Shown: positions 1 through 9,569 of the stretch, one piece after another
Layout: each line of letters begins with the position of its first letter
Position numbering within the stretch: the first letter of the stretch is position 1
Assembly (NCBI GenBank): GCA_022508565.1
Contig: JAFLUY010000002.1
Span: 117,909 to 181,908, forward strand
DNA: 64,000 nt
Direction of reading: 5' to 3'
Source: Erysipelotrichales bacterium
GTDB taxonomy: Bacteria > Bacillota_I > Bacilli_A > RF39 > UBA660
Notes under the pieces: model-generated
The model's input: the letters and a program-made list of their open reading frames with translations, nothing else
Told to the model about the DNA's origin: nothing
Databases searched by the model: none
Translations under genes and position numbers: made by a program

Positions 1-161
1 ATAATATTCGCTTTGCATTCTATGAGTTTGATAATGACGGATGTAAATTCCGTGATTGCAAGCACCTTAATGAAATAGGTTGCAAAGTAATAGATGATGT
101 TGAAGCTGGTATTATCCTAAAAAGTAGATATAGCAATTATAGAGATATGGTGATTAAATGA
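1..161 (+). CDS. rsgA: Ribosome small subunit-dependent GTPase A, C-terminal end (partial)
   Basis: Frame 3 reads ...DGCKFRDCKHLNEIGCKVIDDVEAGIILKSRYSNYRDMVIK*, the Cys/His zinc motif and C-terminus of RsgA; stop overlaps the next ATG (ATGA); rpe follows as in other Bacillota. Confidence 0.85.
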   Translation, partial: NIRFAFYEFDNDGCKFRDCKHLNEIGCKVIDDVEAGIILKSRYSNYRDMVIK

Positions 162-787
162 AAACAAGTATTTCTTTCTTAAAAAGTAAATATGATCGTG
201 CTGAAGCGATTGCTAAAATCATGGAAACTGATACAGATTATATTCATGTTGATATGATGGACGGAATCTTTGTTGAAAGAAGTGTTTTATCAATAAGTGA
301 AGTTAAAGACTTGCTAAGTAATTCTAAAAAATTATTAGATATTCATTTAATGGTAGCGCACCCAAAAAATTATATTAATGAACTTGCAGAATTAAATGCA
401 AAATATATAACTATTCATGCGGAGATTCAAGATGATATTAATGAACTTATTGATTTAATTCATTCATATGGCATATCAGCCGGAATTGCTATTAATCCTG
501 AAAGTGGAGTAGATTCTATTAATGATTATTTAGATAATATAGAATATGTTCTTATTATGGGAGTAGATCCTGGGTATGGCGGACAAGAATTGAAGTTAGA
601 AAGTGTAAAAAAAATAGAAGAACTTCAAAGTTTGCGCGAACAATACAATTACCATTATCAAATATCACTAGATGGTGGAGTTAATGATAAAACTAGACCA
701 CTTTTAAATGGCTTAGATATTATAGTATCGGGTTCATATGTGTGCATATCAGATAATTATCAAGAAATTATAAATACACTAAGGTGA
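158..787 (+). CDS. rpe: Ribulose-phosphate 3-epimerase
   Basis: HVDMMDGIFVE, DIHLMVAHP, VLIMGVDPGYGGQ and LDGGVN motifs. Confidence 0.95.
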   Translation: MKTSISFLKSKYDRAEAIAKIMETDTDYIHVDMMDGIFVERSVLSISEVKDLLSNSKKLLDIHLMVAHPKNYINELAELNAKYITIHAEIQDDINELIDLIHSYGISAGIAINPESGVDSINDYLDNIEYVLIMGVDPGYGGQELKLESVKKIEELQSLREQYNYHYQISLDGGVNDKTRPLLNGLDIIVSGSYVCISDNYQEIINTLR

Positions 788-804
788 CTTAGTGTATTTT
801 TTTT
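773..804 (+). terminator. Rho-independent terminator overlapping the rpe stop
   Basis: AATACACTAAG-GTGA-CTTAGTGTATT followed by a T-run. Confidence 0.9.
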
Positions 805-850
805 CTTAATCTAATATGGTATATTATATATAAGAATAGGAGAGTATTTT

Positions 851-1747
851 ATGAAAATAGTAAAAGAATATATTATGAATTTCTTTAATGGATTTTGTAT
901 GGCACTTGCAGATTCTGTACCAGGTGTATCAGGAGGTACAATTGCGTTTCTATTAGGTTTTTATGATAAATTTATTGATTCTTTAGATGACTTATTTAGA
1001 GGAAAACTAGAAGATAAGAAAAAAGCCCTTATTTTCCTAATTAAAATAGGAATAGGTTGGGTAGCTGGATTTGCAGCATCTGCTACAATTTTATCTAATC
1101 TTTTTTCAACTAAGATATATTTAATGTCATCATTATTTATTGGTTTTATTATTGCAGCAATACCATTAATAATAAAGCAAGAAATAGACTCATTTAAAGG
1201 GCATTTAAAAAATCTAATATTTACTCTTATTGGTATAATATTAGTTGTAACAATTACATTATTAAATGGTAATACAAACTTAAATATAAACTTAGGTGAT
1301 GCTAATTTATTTACTTATATTTATATATTCTTTGCTGCATCAGTAGCAATAACTGCCATGGTCTTACCAGGAATTTCAGGATCAACACTTTTACTAGTAT
1401 TTGGTTTATATATTCCAATTATGGGTGCAATTAAATCTTTATTAACATTAGACTTCAGCGTATTGCCAGTATTAATAGTATTTGGATTTGGGGTTCTTTT
1501 TGGAATTATCTTCTTTGTTAAATTAATTCGTTATCTTTTAACAAATTATAGAAGTGCAGTATGTTATACAATTATTGGTATGATGCTTGGATCTTTATAT
1601 TCAATAGTTATGGGACCAACTACTTTAGATGAACCTTTAAAAATGTTAACATTTGAGACTTTTGATATTTTATTCTTTGCTATTGGAATAATCATAATTG
1701 GAGCACTTGAAATTATAAGAGTTAAGCTAAATAAAGCCGATGTGTAA
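851..1747 (+). CDS. DUF368 membrane protein (PopT-type undecaprenyl-phosphate translocase family)
   Basis: DSVPGVSGGTIAFLLGFYDKFIDSL and a second VLPGISGSTLLLVFGLY repeat, typical of DUF368; many TM segments. Confidence 0.85.
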   Translation: MKIVKEYIMNFFNGFCMALADSVPGVSGGTIAFLLGFYDKFIDSLDDLFRGKLEDKKKALIFLIKIGIGWVAGFAASATILSNLFSTKIYLMSSLFIGFIIAAIPLIIKQEIDSFKGHLKNLIFTLIGIILVVTITLLNGNTNLNINLGDANLFTYIYIFFAASVAITAMVLPGISGSTLLLVFGLYIPIMGAIKSLLTLDFSVLPVLIVFGFGVLFGIIFFVKLIRYLLTNYRSAVCYTIIGMMLGSLYSIVMGPTTLDEPLKMLTFETFDILFFAIGIIIIGALEIIRVKLNKADV

Positions 1748-1846
1748 ACAAGTAAAATAATTGTCAAAATATGTTGAATATAAGGAAATTTACTGATAAA
1801 ATTTTAATTAGAGTAAATAATAATAGGGAAAGGGAGAGAAAACATT

Positions 1847-2515
1847 ATGACAAACTCTAAAAAACAAGTAAGAAAAAATAGAAGAAATAAGAAAGGAATA
1901 TTAATATTAATCGTTCTATTAGCTATTGGATTCGCAGCTGTAACTACAACATTATATATTAATGGTACAATTAGAATCGGGGCAAATCAAAAAAACTTTG
2001 ATGATAAATTAGTTTTTACAAGTGCTAATATAAGTTATGATCAAAAATCATCAAATGTATTACAAACGACTATTACTCCTATTGGAGAAGATGGAGTTAA
2101 AACATTAGAATTTTCTGTTGGAGTTTTCAAAAATATTGGAGAATATGCAACAGTAAATTATACAATAATGAATGATTCACAATATATAGCAGAACTAGAA
2201 GATATTGTATGTAAAGTATTTGATGAAGAGGAAACAGATATTACTGATAAAGTTTCTCAAAGAAAAGAATATATTAGTTTAGAAACTAGCAGTTTTGGCG
2301 CTAATAAAGAACTTAACCCTGGCTCTTCAACTAGTGGCTATTTAACAGTTACAATGATCAAATCTTATGTTGGTTCTACAGCAGTAGCAGATGAAGAGAA
2401 ATCTGAAGATACTGACACAAAAACATATACTATTAAATGTACAATCAAAGCAAATGCTAAATCTAATTCAGCATCTAGCGATAACGATGACGCAAGTGGT
2501 AGCGCTAGCGCATAA
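1847..2515 (+). CDS. Exported TasA/camelysin-like protein, probable SipW substrate
   Basis: Long signal segment ILILIVLLAIGFAAVTTTLYINGTIRIGAN, beta-rich body, directly upstream of a SipW-type peptidase. Confidence 0.55.
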   Translation: MTNSKKQVRKNRRNKKGILILIVLLAIGFAAVTTTLYINGTIRIGANQKNFDDKLVFTSANISYDQKSSNVLQTTITPIGEDGVKTLEFSVGVFKNIGEYATVNYTIMNDSQYIAELEDIVCKVFDEEETDITDKVSQRKEYISLETSSFGANKELNPGSSTSGYLTVTMIKSYVGSTAVADEEKSEDTDTKTYTIKCTIKANAKSNSASSDNDDASGSASA

Positions 2516-2557
2516 TAAAACAGTAGAATAAAAACTAATTAAAAAGTGGTGAGAAAT

Positions 2558-3691
2558 ATGTATAAATATATAATGCAACTATGCACAATATTGTTAACTA
2601 TTTCTCTTTTATTCTTTAATATTTATTTTATAAAATCAGCTAGTTACGGTATTACAATATTAGTATTATTCGGTTGTTTAATAATAAGTAGATTAATATC
2701 TGGTTATAGAAGACCTGATAAAAGAGATTTTATTTATAAAGAGATTTTAATAATAGGGTTGGCTTTTTTAATACAAAGTGTGTTATATTTAATATCTTCT
2801 AAAAGTGGTTTTAATACCAATTTTAGTTCGATGTTTAAGAATTACATTTCTAAAACAACAATATTTTCAGTTTTCTTGATAGTTTTTATAAGAGAGATTA
2901 TAAGATATATAGTTGTAAATATAGAAACTAGAAGAAAAATATCTAAAGTATTAATTAACTTATTACTATTGATATTGTGTGTTTTAGTAGATTTGAGTGT
3001 TGCAACTAAAATATACACATTTACATCATTTACTTTAGTATATGATTTTATAGCGTTATTCTTAATACCTAGTGTAGCTAAGAATATACTATTAAACTAT
3101 TTAAGTGTGACTAATGGTTTTGTACTTACATTCTCGTATGTACTAATAATGGATTTATATATCTATTTTATGCCAGTTACACCAAACTTAAATACGTTAC
3201 TAGAAGCTGTAACATTATTAGTATTCCCTTATGTAGTTTATGCTATGTATAATAGTTTCACTGCAAGAAGAGTACTAATAGAAAAAAAAGAATTAAAAAA
3301 AGAAAATAAATTAGTAAATACATTATCAATTATTATTTTTGGTATTCTTGTGTGCTTAGTATCAAGAGAGTTTAAGTACTCTATGATTGGAATTGGCTCT
3401 GGCTCAATGACTGGTACTATAAATAAAGGCGATGCAATAATTTACCGAAGATATGAAGGAAATGAAAACTTGAAGGACAAAGTAATTGTTTTTAGAAAAA
3501 GCAATGTCTTAATTGTCCACAGAGTTATAAAGAGTTATGTGCTTGATAATGGGACAATCTATCAAACCAAGGGAGACTACAATGATAGTCCAGATAGTTG
3601 GGTTGTTACAGATGAAGATATAGTTGGTGTAGTTGAAAAACGAGTGCCATTTATAGCTTGGCCATCTGTTATATTAAGTGAAATATTTTAA
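2558..3691 (+). CDS. SipW-type (ER-type) signal peptidase I with N-terminal multi-TM domain
   Basis: IGSGSMTGTINKGDAIIYRR (catalytic Ser box) and DKVIVFRKSNVLIVHRVIK (His rather than Lys), plus KGDYNDSPDSWVV. ATG at 2558 preferred over the track start 2546. Confidence 0.85.
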   Translation: MYKYIMQLCTILLTISLLFFNIYFIKSASYGITILVLFGCLIISRLISGYRRPDKRDFIYKEILIIGLAFLIQSVLYLISSKSGFNTNFSSMFKNYISKTTIFSVFLIVFIREIIRYIVVNIETRRKISKVLINLLLLILCVLVDLSVATKIYTFTSFTLVYDFIALFLIPSVAKNILLNYLSVTNGFVLTFSYVLIMDLYIYFMPVTPNLNTLLEAVTLLVFPYVVYAMYNSFTARRVLIEKKELKKENKLVNTLSIIIFGILVCLVSREFKYSMIGIGSGSMTGTINKGDAIIYRRYEGNENLKDKVIVFRKSNVLIVHRVIKSYVLDNGTIYQTKGDYNDSPDSWVVTDEDIVGVVEKRVPFIAWPSVILSEIF

Positions 3692-3707
3692 AAAGTGAGT
3701 GGTTAGA

Positions 3708-4799
3708 ATGGATAAGGTAGAATTACCAGTATTGAAAGGAAAAAGTAGTCAAAAGTATATACCAATGACAGTCATTGTGGGTATTGTTATACTTGTGGTT
3801 TTGTTGTTGATAACTAGTTTATCTTTAACAATCAAAAAGACATATAAAATTAACTACAGTGATTCATCTGACTTAGATTATAAAGTATATTTAAAACCAA
3901 ATGACTATTTTGAATCAAAATATTTAGGAAAACAAAAGCAATATATTTCAACATTAATTGATTATGTTGATGCTGATTTCACATATAGATTCTCAAGTGA
4001 TGATGATATTGACATTGATTATGAATATTATATTCTAGCAAATCTTGTCATTACAAACACAGATGGAAAAACTATTAATGAGAAAAAAGAATACTTATTA
4101 AGTACTAAAAAAGTAACGGCAGAGAATAATAGATTAAGTGTTAATGAAAACGTTAAAATTGATTATGACAAGTATAATCAATGGGCTAAAGAATTCATTG
4201 AAACTTATAAATTAACTGCAAATGCTAATTTAATAGTTAGTCTAAATGTAGATGTTAAAGGATCTAAAAAAGAATTTGATAAAACTGTTTCCGATAGAGG
4301 AGTTATTACTCTAAATATTCCATTAACCACTAAAACAGTAGATATTTCTATGGATTACGAATTATCTAATAATAAAAATGCTGTTTTACAATACAGTGAA
4401 GCAATTATTAAAAATAAAACATTGTTTACTGGAGGAATCGCATTTATTGTTTTGGATATTATAGGTATTATATCTATTATTGCTTACATAATTATAAATA
4501 GAGATGAACAGGAACGTTATCGTGTTGCTCTTAATAAAATTTTAAGAGACAACGAAAGATATATAAGTGAAACAATTATTACTGAGAGAGTAGAAGACAT
4601 GATGAAAACTAGATCATTAAGAATTGAAGTTGTAAAAACCTTTAATTCCTTAATGGATATTCGTGATAGTTTAAATAAACCAATTTTATATCACGAAGAA
4701 AAACATGGTGAACAAGCTGTATTCTATATCATCAGTGAACGAGTTGGTTACATATATGTCATGAGCGTTGAAGATTTCATAAAAACTAAAAAGAAATAA
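3708..4799 (+). CDS. DUF5305-like membrane protein
   Basis: N-terminal TM, extracellular beta domain, second TM and cytoplasmic tail; position after sipW. ATG 3708 preferred. Confidence 0.6.
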   Translation: MDKVELPVLKGKSSQKYIPMTVIVGIVILVVLLLITSLSLTIKKTYKINYSDSSDLDYKVYLKPNDYFESKYLGKQKQYISTLIDYVDADFTYRFSSDDDIDIDYEYYILANLVITNTDGKTINEKKEYLLSTKKVTAENNRLSVNENVKIDYDKYNQWAKEFIETYKLTANANLIVSLNVDVKGSKKEFDKTVSDRGVITLNIPLTTKTVDISMDYELSNNKNAVLQYSEAIIKNKTLFTGGIAFIVLDIIGIISIIAYIIINRDEQERYRVALNKILRDNERYISETIITERVEDMMKTRSLRIEVVKTFNSLMDIRDSLNKPILYHEEKHGEQAVFYIISERVGYIYVMSVEDFIKTKKK

Positions 4800-4810
4800 T
4801 TTAATTAAAA

Positions 4811-4840
4811 AGAATTAGAAAATAATTTCTAATTCTTTTA
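4811..4840 (+). terminator. Rho-independent terminator
   Basis: AGAATTAGAAA-ATAA-TTTCTAATTCT then TTTATTG. Confidence 0.8.
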
Positions 4841-4888
4841 TTGTTTATTTTTTTTATACGCTTTTATATAATTATTGTAGGTGATGAT

Positions 4889-5998
4889 ATGAGTAATATT
4901 TTAGATTACGTAAAACAACATAAAAATAAAACATTAAAAGAATTTCCTTTCAATAATGTTGATAATGTAATATTATCATCTATTTCTTATCTTGATTTTG
5001 GAAGTATCCTAAAGAATAGAAAATTATCAGTTGAAGAAGCAGGTTATTTATTTTTTAATAAGTATACTAAAAAGGAATTAAATAATAATTTATTTTCGGT
5101 TACTGCTGCAATTAAGATATTCAAAGCAATTTATAAAACAAATAGATATAAAAATTTGATCCTTTATAATTATATCTATAAGACAAGTATAAATAAACAA
5201 TTCTCCGCAGTTTTTATTGATATTGATGAAAATATAACATTTATTTCTTTTGAAGGGACTGACGAATTAGTAAGTGGCTGGAGAGAAGACGCCGAATTGG
5301 TTTATAAATATCCAGTAGAATCACAAAAAGAAGCTATTAAATATATTAATAGAAATATAAGTATGTTTTCAAATAGAGATTATTTAGTTGGAGGACATTC
5401 AAAGGGTGGCAATCTAGCCTTAGTTGCAACTATGAATGCAAATCCAATAGTAAGATCAAAAATAAAGACAATATATATGAATGATGGAGTAGGTTTAAAG
5501 GAAAAACAACTTAATTCTAAAAAATATAAATGTGTAAAGAATAGAATAGTAAGAATAATTCCAGATCATTCAATATTTGGTTTAATTAATAAACATGATG
5601 TAGATCCAATCGTAATTTACTCAAAGAAAAAAGGTGTAATGGCTCACAATATTTTATATTGGGAAACAGAAGGAACAGACTTTGTTCCAGCAAAACTATC
5701 TTTATTTAGTAAAAAATTAAATGAAAAACTAAAGAATTGGATTGAAACCTATGATGATAATCAAAGAAAAGAGGTTGTAGATGATATCTTTCAAATATTT
5801 GCAAGAGCCAATATAACTAATGTTTTAGCAATAAAAAAGGGAACAATTAATAAGCTTATTAGTATTAGACAAGAGTCTAAGCGGCTAAGTCCAAAATCCA
5901 AAAAAGCTCTTGATGAACTAATAAACCTCTTAATTGCTTTATTAAAAGAAGAATCAAGTAATTATATTAGTAGTAAGTTTTCTAAATTAAAACATTAA
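4889..5998 (+). CDS. Mbeg1-like / DUF2974 alpha/beta-hydrolase (lipase-like)
   Basis: VGGHSKGGNLALVA nucleophile elbow, IDENITFISFEGTDELVSGWREDAEL. ATG 4889 after GGTGAT SD preferred. Confidence 0.75.
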   Translation: MSNILDYVKQHKNKTLKEFPFNNVDNVILSSISYLDFGSILKNRKLSVEEAGYLFFNKYTKKELNNNLFSVTAAIKIFKAIYKTNRYKNLILYNYIYKTSINKQFSAVFIDIDENITFISFEGTDELVSGWREDAELVYKYPVESQKEAIKYINRNISMFSNRDYLVGGHSKGGNLALVATMNANPIVRSKIKTIYMNDGVGLKEKQLNSKKYKCVKNRIVRIIPDHSIFGLINKHDVDPIVIYSKKKGVMAHNILYWETEGTDFVPAKLSLFSKKLNEKLKNWIETYDDNQRKEVVDDIFQIFARANITNVLAIKKGTINKLISIRQESKRLSPKSKKALDELINLLIALLKEESSNYISSKFSKLKH

Positions 5999-6080
5999 TT
6001 TGACATAATTTTATTAAATTAAATATATATTATTGACGATTACTATGGTATAATTTTATTATAGATACGAAGGTAATAAT

Positions 6081-6605
6081 ATGGAATTTGAAACTAAAAA
6101 TCTTGAAGTTAAAAAATTTATTCCTGAATACATTAATATTATGTATCAAACATGGGGAACCGATCGTGATGTGGGCAAATATATGCCTGGTTTTAGAGTG
6201 GACTGGGATATTGAAGGTTTTAAAGATTATATTATCCGTACGTATAAAGATGAATATCACACAAGAGCAATTATAAAAGAAAAAAGCAGTAATAGAATAA
6301 TTGGTAATATTTCTTTATACCAAGAAGATAGTAGAAGTAAATCAGTTACCATTTGGTTAATAAAAGAATGTTGGAATAAAGGATATGGAAAAGAAGTCTT
6401 AAAATATATCGTTAAAGAACTTAAGAAAACTGATTTAGGAAGTATCTATGCAACATGCGATGCAAGAAACTTAGGTGCAAAAACAATTTTAGAAAAATGT
6501 GAATTTGAACTAATTGATTCAATACCAAATTATCGTGAAGATATAGATGGTAATATTGGTGATGAATTACTATATGAAATTGAATTAAAAAAAGTGCAAT
6601 ATTAA
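6081..6605 (+). CDS. GNAT-family N-acetyltransferase (RimJ/RimL-like)
   Basis: IIGNISLYQED...VTIWLIKECWNKGYGKEVLKYIVKEL...RNLGAKTILEKCEFE. Confidence 0.85.
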   Translation: MEFETKNLEVKKFIPEYINIMYQTWGTDRDVGKYMPGFRVDWDIEGFKDYIIRTYKDEYHTRAIIKEKSSNRIIGNISLYQEDSRSKSVTIWLIKECWNKGYGKEVLKYIVKELKKTDLGSIYATCDARNLGAKTILEKCEFELIDSIPNYREDIDGNIGDELLYEIELKKVQY

Positions 6606-6631
6606 ACAAGATTTAAATCTTGTTTTTTTAT
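6604..6631 (+). terminator. Rho-independent terminator
   Basis: AAACAAGATTTAAATCTTGTTT palindrome followed by T-run. Confidence 0.8.
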
Positions 6632-6668
6632 TGTTCAAAAGTTTATAATAAATTCAAAGGTGATGGTT

Positions 6669-7211
6669 ATGAAAAGATGTTCTTGGGTTAATTTAAATAA
6701 TGATCTTTATATAAATTATCATGATTATGAATGGGGAGTACCATCTCATGATGATACTTATCTTTTTGAAATGCTGTTACTTGAATCATTTCAAGCAGGA
6801 TTATCATGGGAATGTGTTTTAAATAAGCGAGAATATTTTAAAGAAGCTTTTGATAACTTTGATTATAAAATAATATCTAAATACGATGAAGAAAAAATAG
6901 AAGAACTCATGAATAATAAAAATATAATAAGAAATAGTCTAAAAATAAAAGCTGCTATTAACAATGCTAAAATATTTATGGATATACAAGAGAAGTTCGA
7001 CTCTTTTGATAAATATATTTGGTCTTTTACAAATGGCGAAGCAGTAGTTGGCAATGGGACTAATACAACATCAGTTCTATCAGATAAAATATCAGCTGAT
7101 TTAGTTAAAAGAGGAATGAAGTTTGTTGGAAGTACAATTATATATTCATATCTTCAAGCAATCGGTATTATTAATGATCATGAAGATACTTGTCGTTTTA
7201 AAAATAATTGA
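6669..7211 (+). CDS. tag: DNA-3-methyladenine glycosylase I
   Basis: CSWVN...YHDYEWGVPSHDDTYLFEMLLLESFQAGLSW; SD AAAGGTGAT favours ATG 6669. Confidence 0.92.
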   Translation: MKRCSWVNLNNDLYINYHDYEWGVPSHDDTYLFEMLLLESFQAGLSWECVLNKREYFKEAFDNFDYKIISKYDEEKIEELMNNKNIIRNSLKIKAAINNAKIFMDIQEKFDSFDKYIWSFTNGEAVVGNGTNTTSVLSDKISADLVKRGMKFVGSTIIYSYLQAIGIINDHEDTCRFKNN

Positions 7212-7259
7212 CATTATTTATAATTAATATATAATAAAGCATTAAAAGGAGAGATAATA

Positions 7260-7988
7260 ATGGGGAATGAAAAAAGATATTACAATCGAAATAGTATTAT
7301 AGAAAATTATTCTAATATTGCAGCTTATCAAATTGATTTACTTCCATTTGAAGTACAAATGGCTGTAGCAGAAAGAATCTATGCAACTCGCTTAAACAGA
7401 GCAAGAGAACAAGGATCAATAGTAATAACCGGAAAAATACATCCAATATTTGAACAATATTTTAAACTTAATGGATGCGTTGTAGATGTCTCAAATGAAT
7501 ATGTTCAAGTATCAAAAGTAACTAGTGTAAGTGATGATACATACATAGTATCAGAAGAATCGAAGAATTTATTAGATTATTATTTAAATCTTGTTATTTC
7601 TGCTAGATTAGATGCTTTTGAAAGCTATTTTAAACGCCTTGGTGTAGAAAATCTTGAGACTGCTCCTTTAACTAGAGAACAATATCTAGCATTAATGAGT
7701 ATAAGAAATGAATTTGTTGATTCTATAAGTATTGAATTAACACAAGAAGAACTTGAAGGTATTATTGCAGCTGAATTGTATTTTATATTAGAAACCATAA
7801 AAACTAATAAAAAAGGAACTGTTCCTGATTATTTAGCAGATACTTATAAAGATTACTTATTAAAATGTGATGCCATGAGAGATATACATAAGGTCATGGT
7901 AGACATATCTGAAGGTAAAGATGCAGAAATATTTCCGGTTAGTTTTTTAAGTCTTTGTGAAAAACGTAGAAATAAAGACAAGAATTAA
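7260..7988 (+). CDS. Hypothetical protein (paralogue of the next gene)
   Basis: Intact ORF with GGAGAG SD; resembles 8014..8787 over its N-terminal half. Confidence 0.6.
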   Translation: MGNEKRYYNRNSIIENYSNIAAYQIDLLPFEVQMAVAERIYATRLNRAREQGSIVITGKIHPIFEQYFKLNGCVVDVSNEYVQVSKVTSVSDDTYIVSEESKNLLDYYLNLVISARLDAFESYFKRLGVENLETAPLTREQYLALMSIRNEFVDSISIELTQEELEGIIAAELYFILETIKTNKKGTVPDYLADTYKDYLLKCDAMRDIHKVMVDISEGKDAEIFPVSFLSLCEKRRNKDKN

Positions 7989-8013
7989 AAAAAATAAAAG
8001 GGGAAGAATAATT

Positions 8014-8787
8014 ATGATGAGTATTAATTTTAATAAAGATGACTATATTAAAAATTATAGATTAACATTAAGAGAGTTTCATTTAATGGGCCCTGATTTA
8101 CAACTTACTTATGCACACAGATTATGTAAGGACATAGTTGAAAAAATACCAAATATAGGTGATGAACATAATACAACCGATTATATTCCAACATCACGAT
8201 TTGCTACATATTTCAGAGCTAACGGTTGTCTAGTTAGTATAATTGATCATGGAGCTTTTGGTCTTACTACAAATATTAAACGCGTATCTAAAGATACTTA
8301 TAAACCATCTGAATCTTCAGAAGAGTTACTTGAAGAATATAGACTAAAAGTTGGAACAGCAAAAGCTGAAATAATTGAAGAGTTACTAACTGAATATTTT
8401 TCTACACTTACAAGTGAGTTAGCAACAGATAAAAGAATGAATTTAAATCTAACAACAGTAGAAGAAATATTAACAACTTTTGAAAGCGAAATTTTATCAA
8501 CAATATATTTAGGTGATGAATTTCCAACTAGAGAAGAAGGGGAAAGAATTATTTCCGCATATGATAAAGGAAATATTAAACTATCAAAAGTAGAATTATC
8601 TAATGAACAAATAGCAAAATTTATTGGAGCAGAATTAGCTCAAGGTATATATCATCTTGAATTAGGAGAAGATGTAATCCTATCTGGCTCTGATTCTATG
8701 TTAATGGAATACTGTGATTATTTAAGAAGTTTAAATTATCAAGTTATTGAGACTGAAGAAAAAGCAGTAGTTAGAAAGATTGTTTAA
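8014..8787 (+). CDS. Hypothetical protein (paralogue of the previous gene)
   Basis: SD AAGGGGAAG then ATG 8014; YFRANGCLVSI...RVSKDTYKPSESSEELLEEY parallels YFKLNGCVVDV...SVSDDTYIVSEESKNLLDYY upstream. Confidence 0.6.
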   Translation: MMSINFNKDDYIKNYRLTLREFHLMGPDLQLTYAHRLCKDIVEKIPNIGDEHNTTDYIPTSRFATYFRANGCLVSIIDHGAFGLTTNIKRVSKDTYKPSESSEELLEEYRLKVGTAKAEIIEELLTEYFSTLTSELATDKRMNLNLTTVEEILTTFESEILSTIYLGDEFPTREEGERIISAYDKGNIKLSKVELSNEQIAKFIGAELAQGIYHLELGEDVILSGSDSMLMEYCDYLRSLNYQVIETEEKAVVRKIV

Positions 8788-8837
8788 GAAATTATATTGC
8801 AATTTCTTCTGAATAAAAGTATAATTATATTGTAACT

Positions 8838-9052
8838 ATAAAGACAAAGAACAAGAGGAGTAAAATAATTTAGTTATTAGGGATGAAAGGTCAGAGACTG
8901 AAAACCTTTCTTAATGAGATTATTTGAAGGTAGCTTGGGAGTTGTTATTCTGAAAATATAGTAAGAATAAACGTTACTCGCGTTAAGAGGTAAGAGAAAA
9001 AAATAAGGTGGTACCACGATTCTTCGTCCTTTGGAGAATCGTGTTTTTTTAT
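8838..9052 (+). promoter_or_regulatory. T-box leader (predicted tRNA-Val responsive)
   Basis: Canonical T-box AAGGTGGTACCACG (9005-9018), preceding GTTACTCGCGTTAAGAGGTAAG, terminator CACGATTCT...AGAATCGTG + T-run; candidate Val specifier GTA at 8930-8932; upstream of valS. Confidence 0.92.
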
Positions 9053-9063
9053 TCAGGAGGGTC

Positions 9064-9555
9064 ATGGAGACAGTAGTACATAAATATTTTATCTTAAACA
9101 GCGATTTGGAAGTATTAGTTTTTATAAAGAATGATGATACTCCAACATTATTCTTACCAAGAATTAGCAATAATGAAGTGACTGAATTTTCATTTCATAA
9201 AAAACTAATAAAGCTTTTTAAAGATGTGGGTGTTGATTTTACTTATACAACATTTTTAAAATCATCTTCAACTACAAGCGATCGTGAAATTCTAAGGTAT
9301 GTAAATAAGAAAAAGGTTTATGAAAAAGATAAACATACGCGAAAATATTATTTAACATTTGCTGACTTTGATGATGAAACTATAAGAAGTATTAATGAGT
9401 TATGTGCATCATACAACATTTTACCTTATTATGTTTCTGTTTATGAATTAGACCGTTTTGCAACAAAAGATTTTCAATATGAAAAAAAGGGCTTAGCTCA
9501 AGTTGAATGCAATGTAAGAGATGCATTAAAGGTATTAAAAATAAAATTAAAGTAG
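9064..9555 (+). CDS. Hypothetical protein between T-box and valS
   Basis: SD AGGAGG and ATG 9064; the track start (9031) lies inside the T-box terminator. Confidence 0.65.
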   Translation: METVVHKYFILNSDLEVLVFIKNDDTPTLFLPRISNNEVTEFSFHKKLIKLFKDVGVDFTYTTFLKSSSTTSDREILRYVNKKKVYEKDKHTRKYYLTFADFDDETIRSINELCASYNILPYYVSVYELDRFATKDFQYEKKGLAQVECNVRDALKVLKIKLK

Positions 9556-9569
9556 AAAGGGTGATTATC

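Noticed and set aside
1564-1767. Antisense track ORFs (for example 1564-1767, 10227-10427, 19855-20169, 37612-37872, 41149-41496 on -)
   Set aside because: All lie opposite well-supported genes, lack SD sequences and show low-complexity translations.
6088-6276. Overlapping + strand ORF in the GNAT gene
   Set aside because: Out-of-frame shadow of 6081-6605 with no recognisable motif.
9031-9063. Track start of the 9031 ORF
   Set aside because: It starts inside the T-box terminator; ATG 9064 follows a proper SD.
9507-9569. Track start for valS at 9507
   Set aside because: Overlaps the previous gene out of frame; ATG 9570 with AAAGGGTGAT is better.
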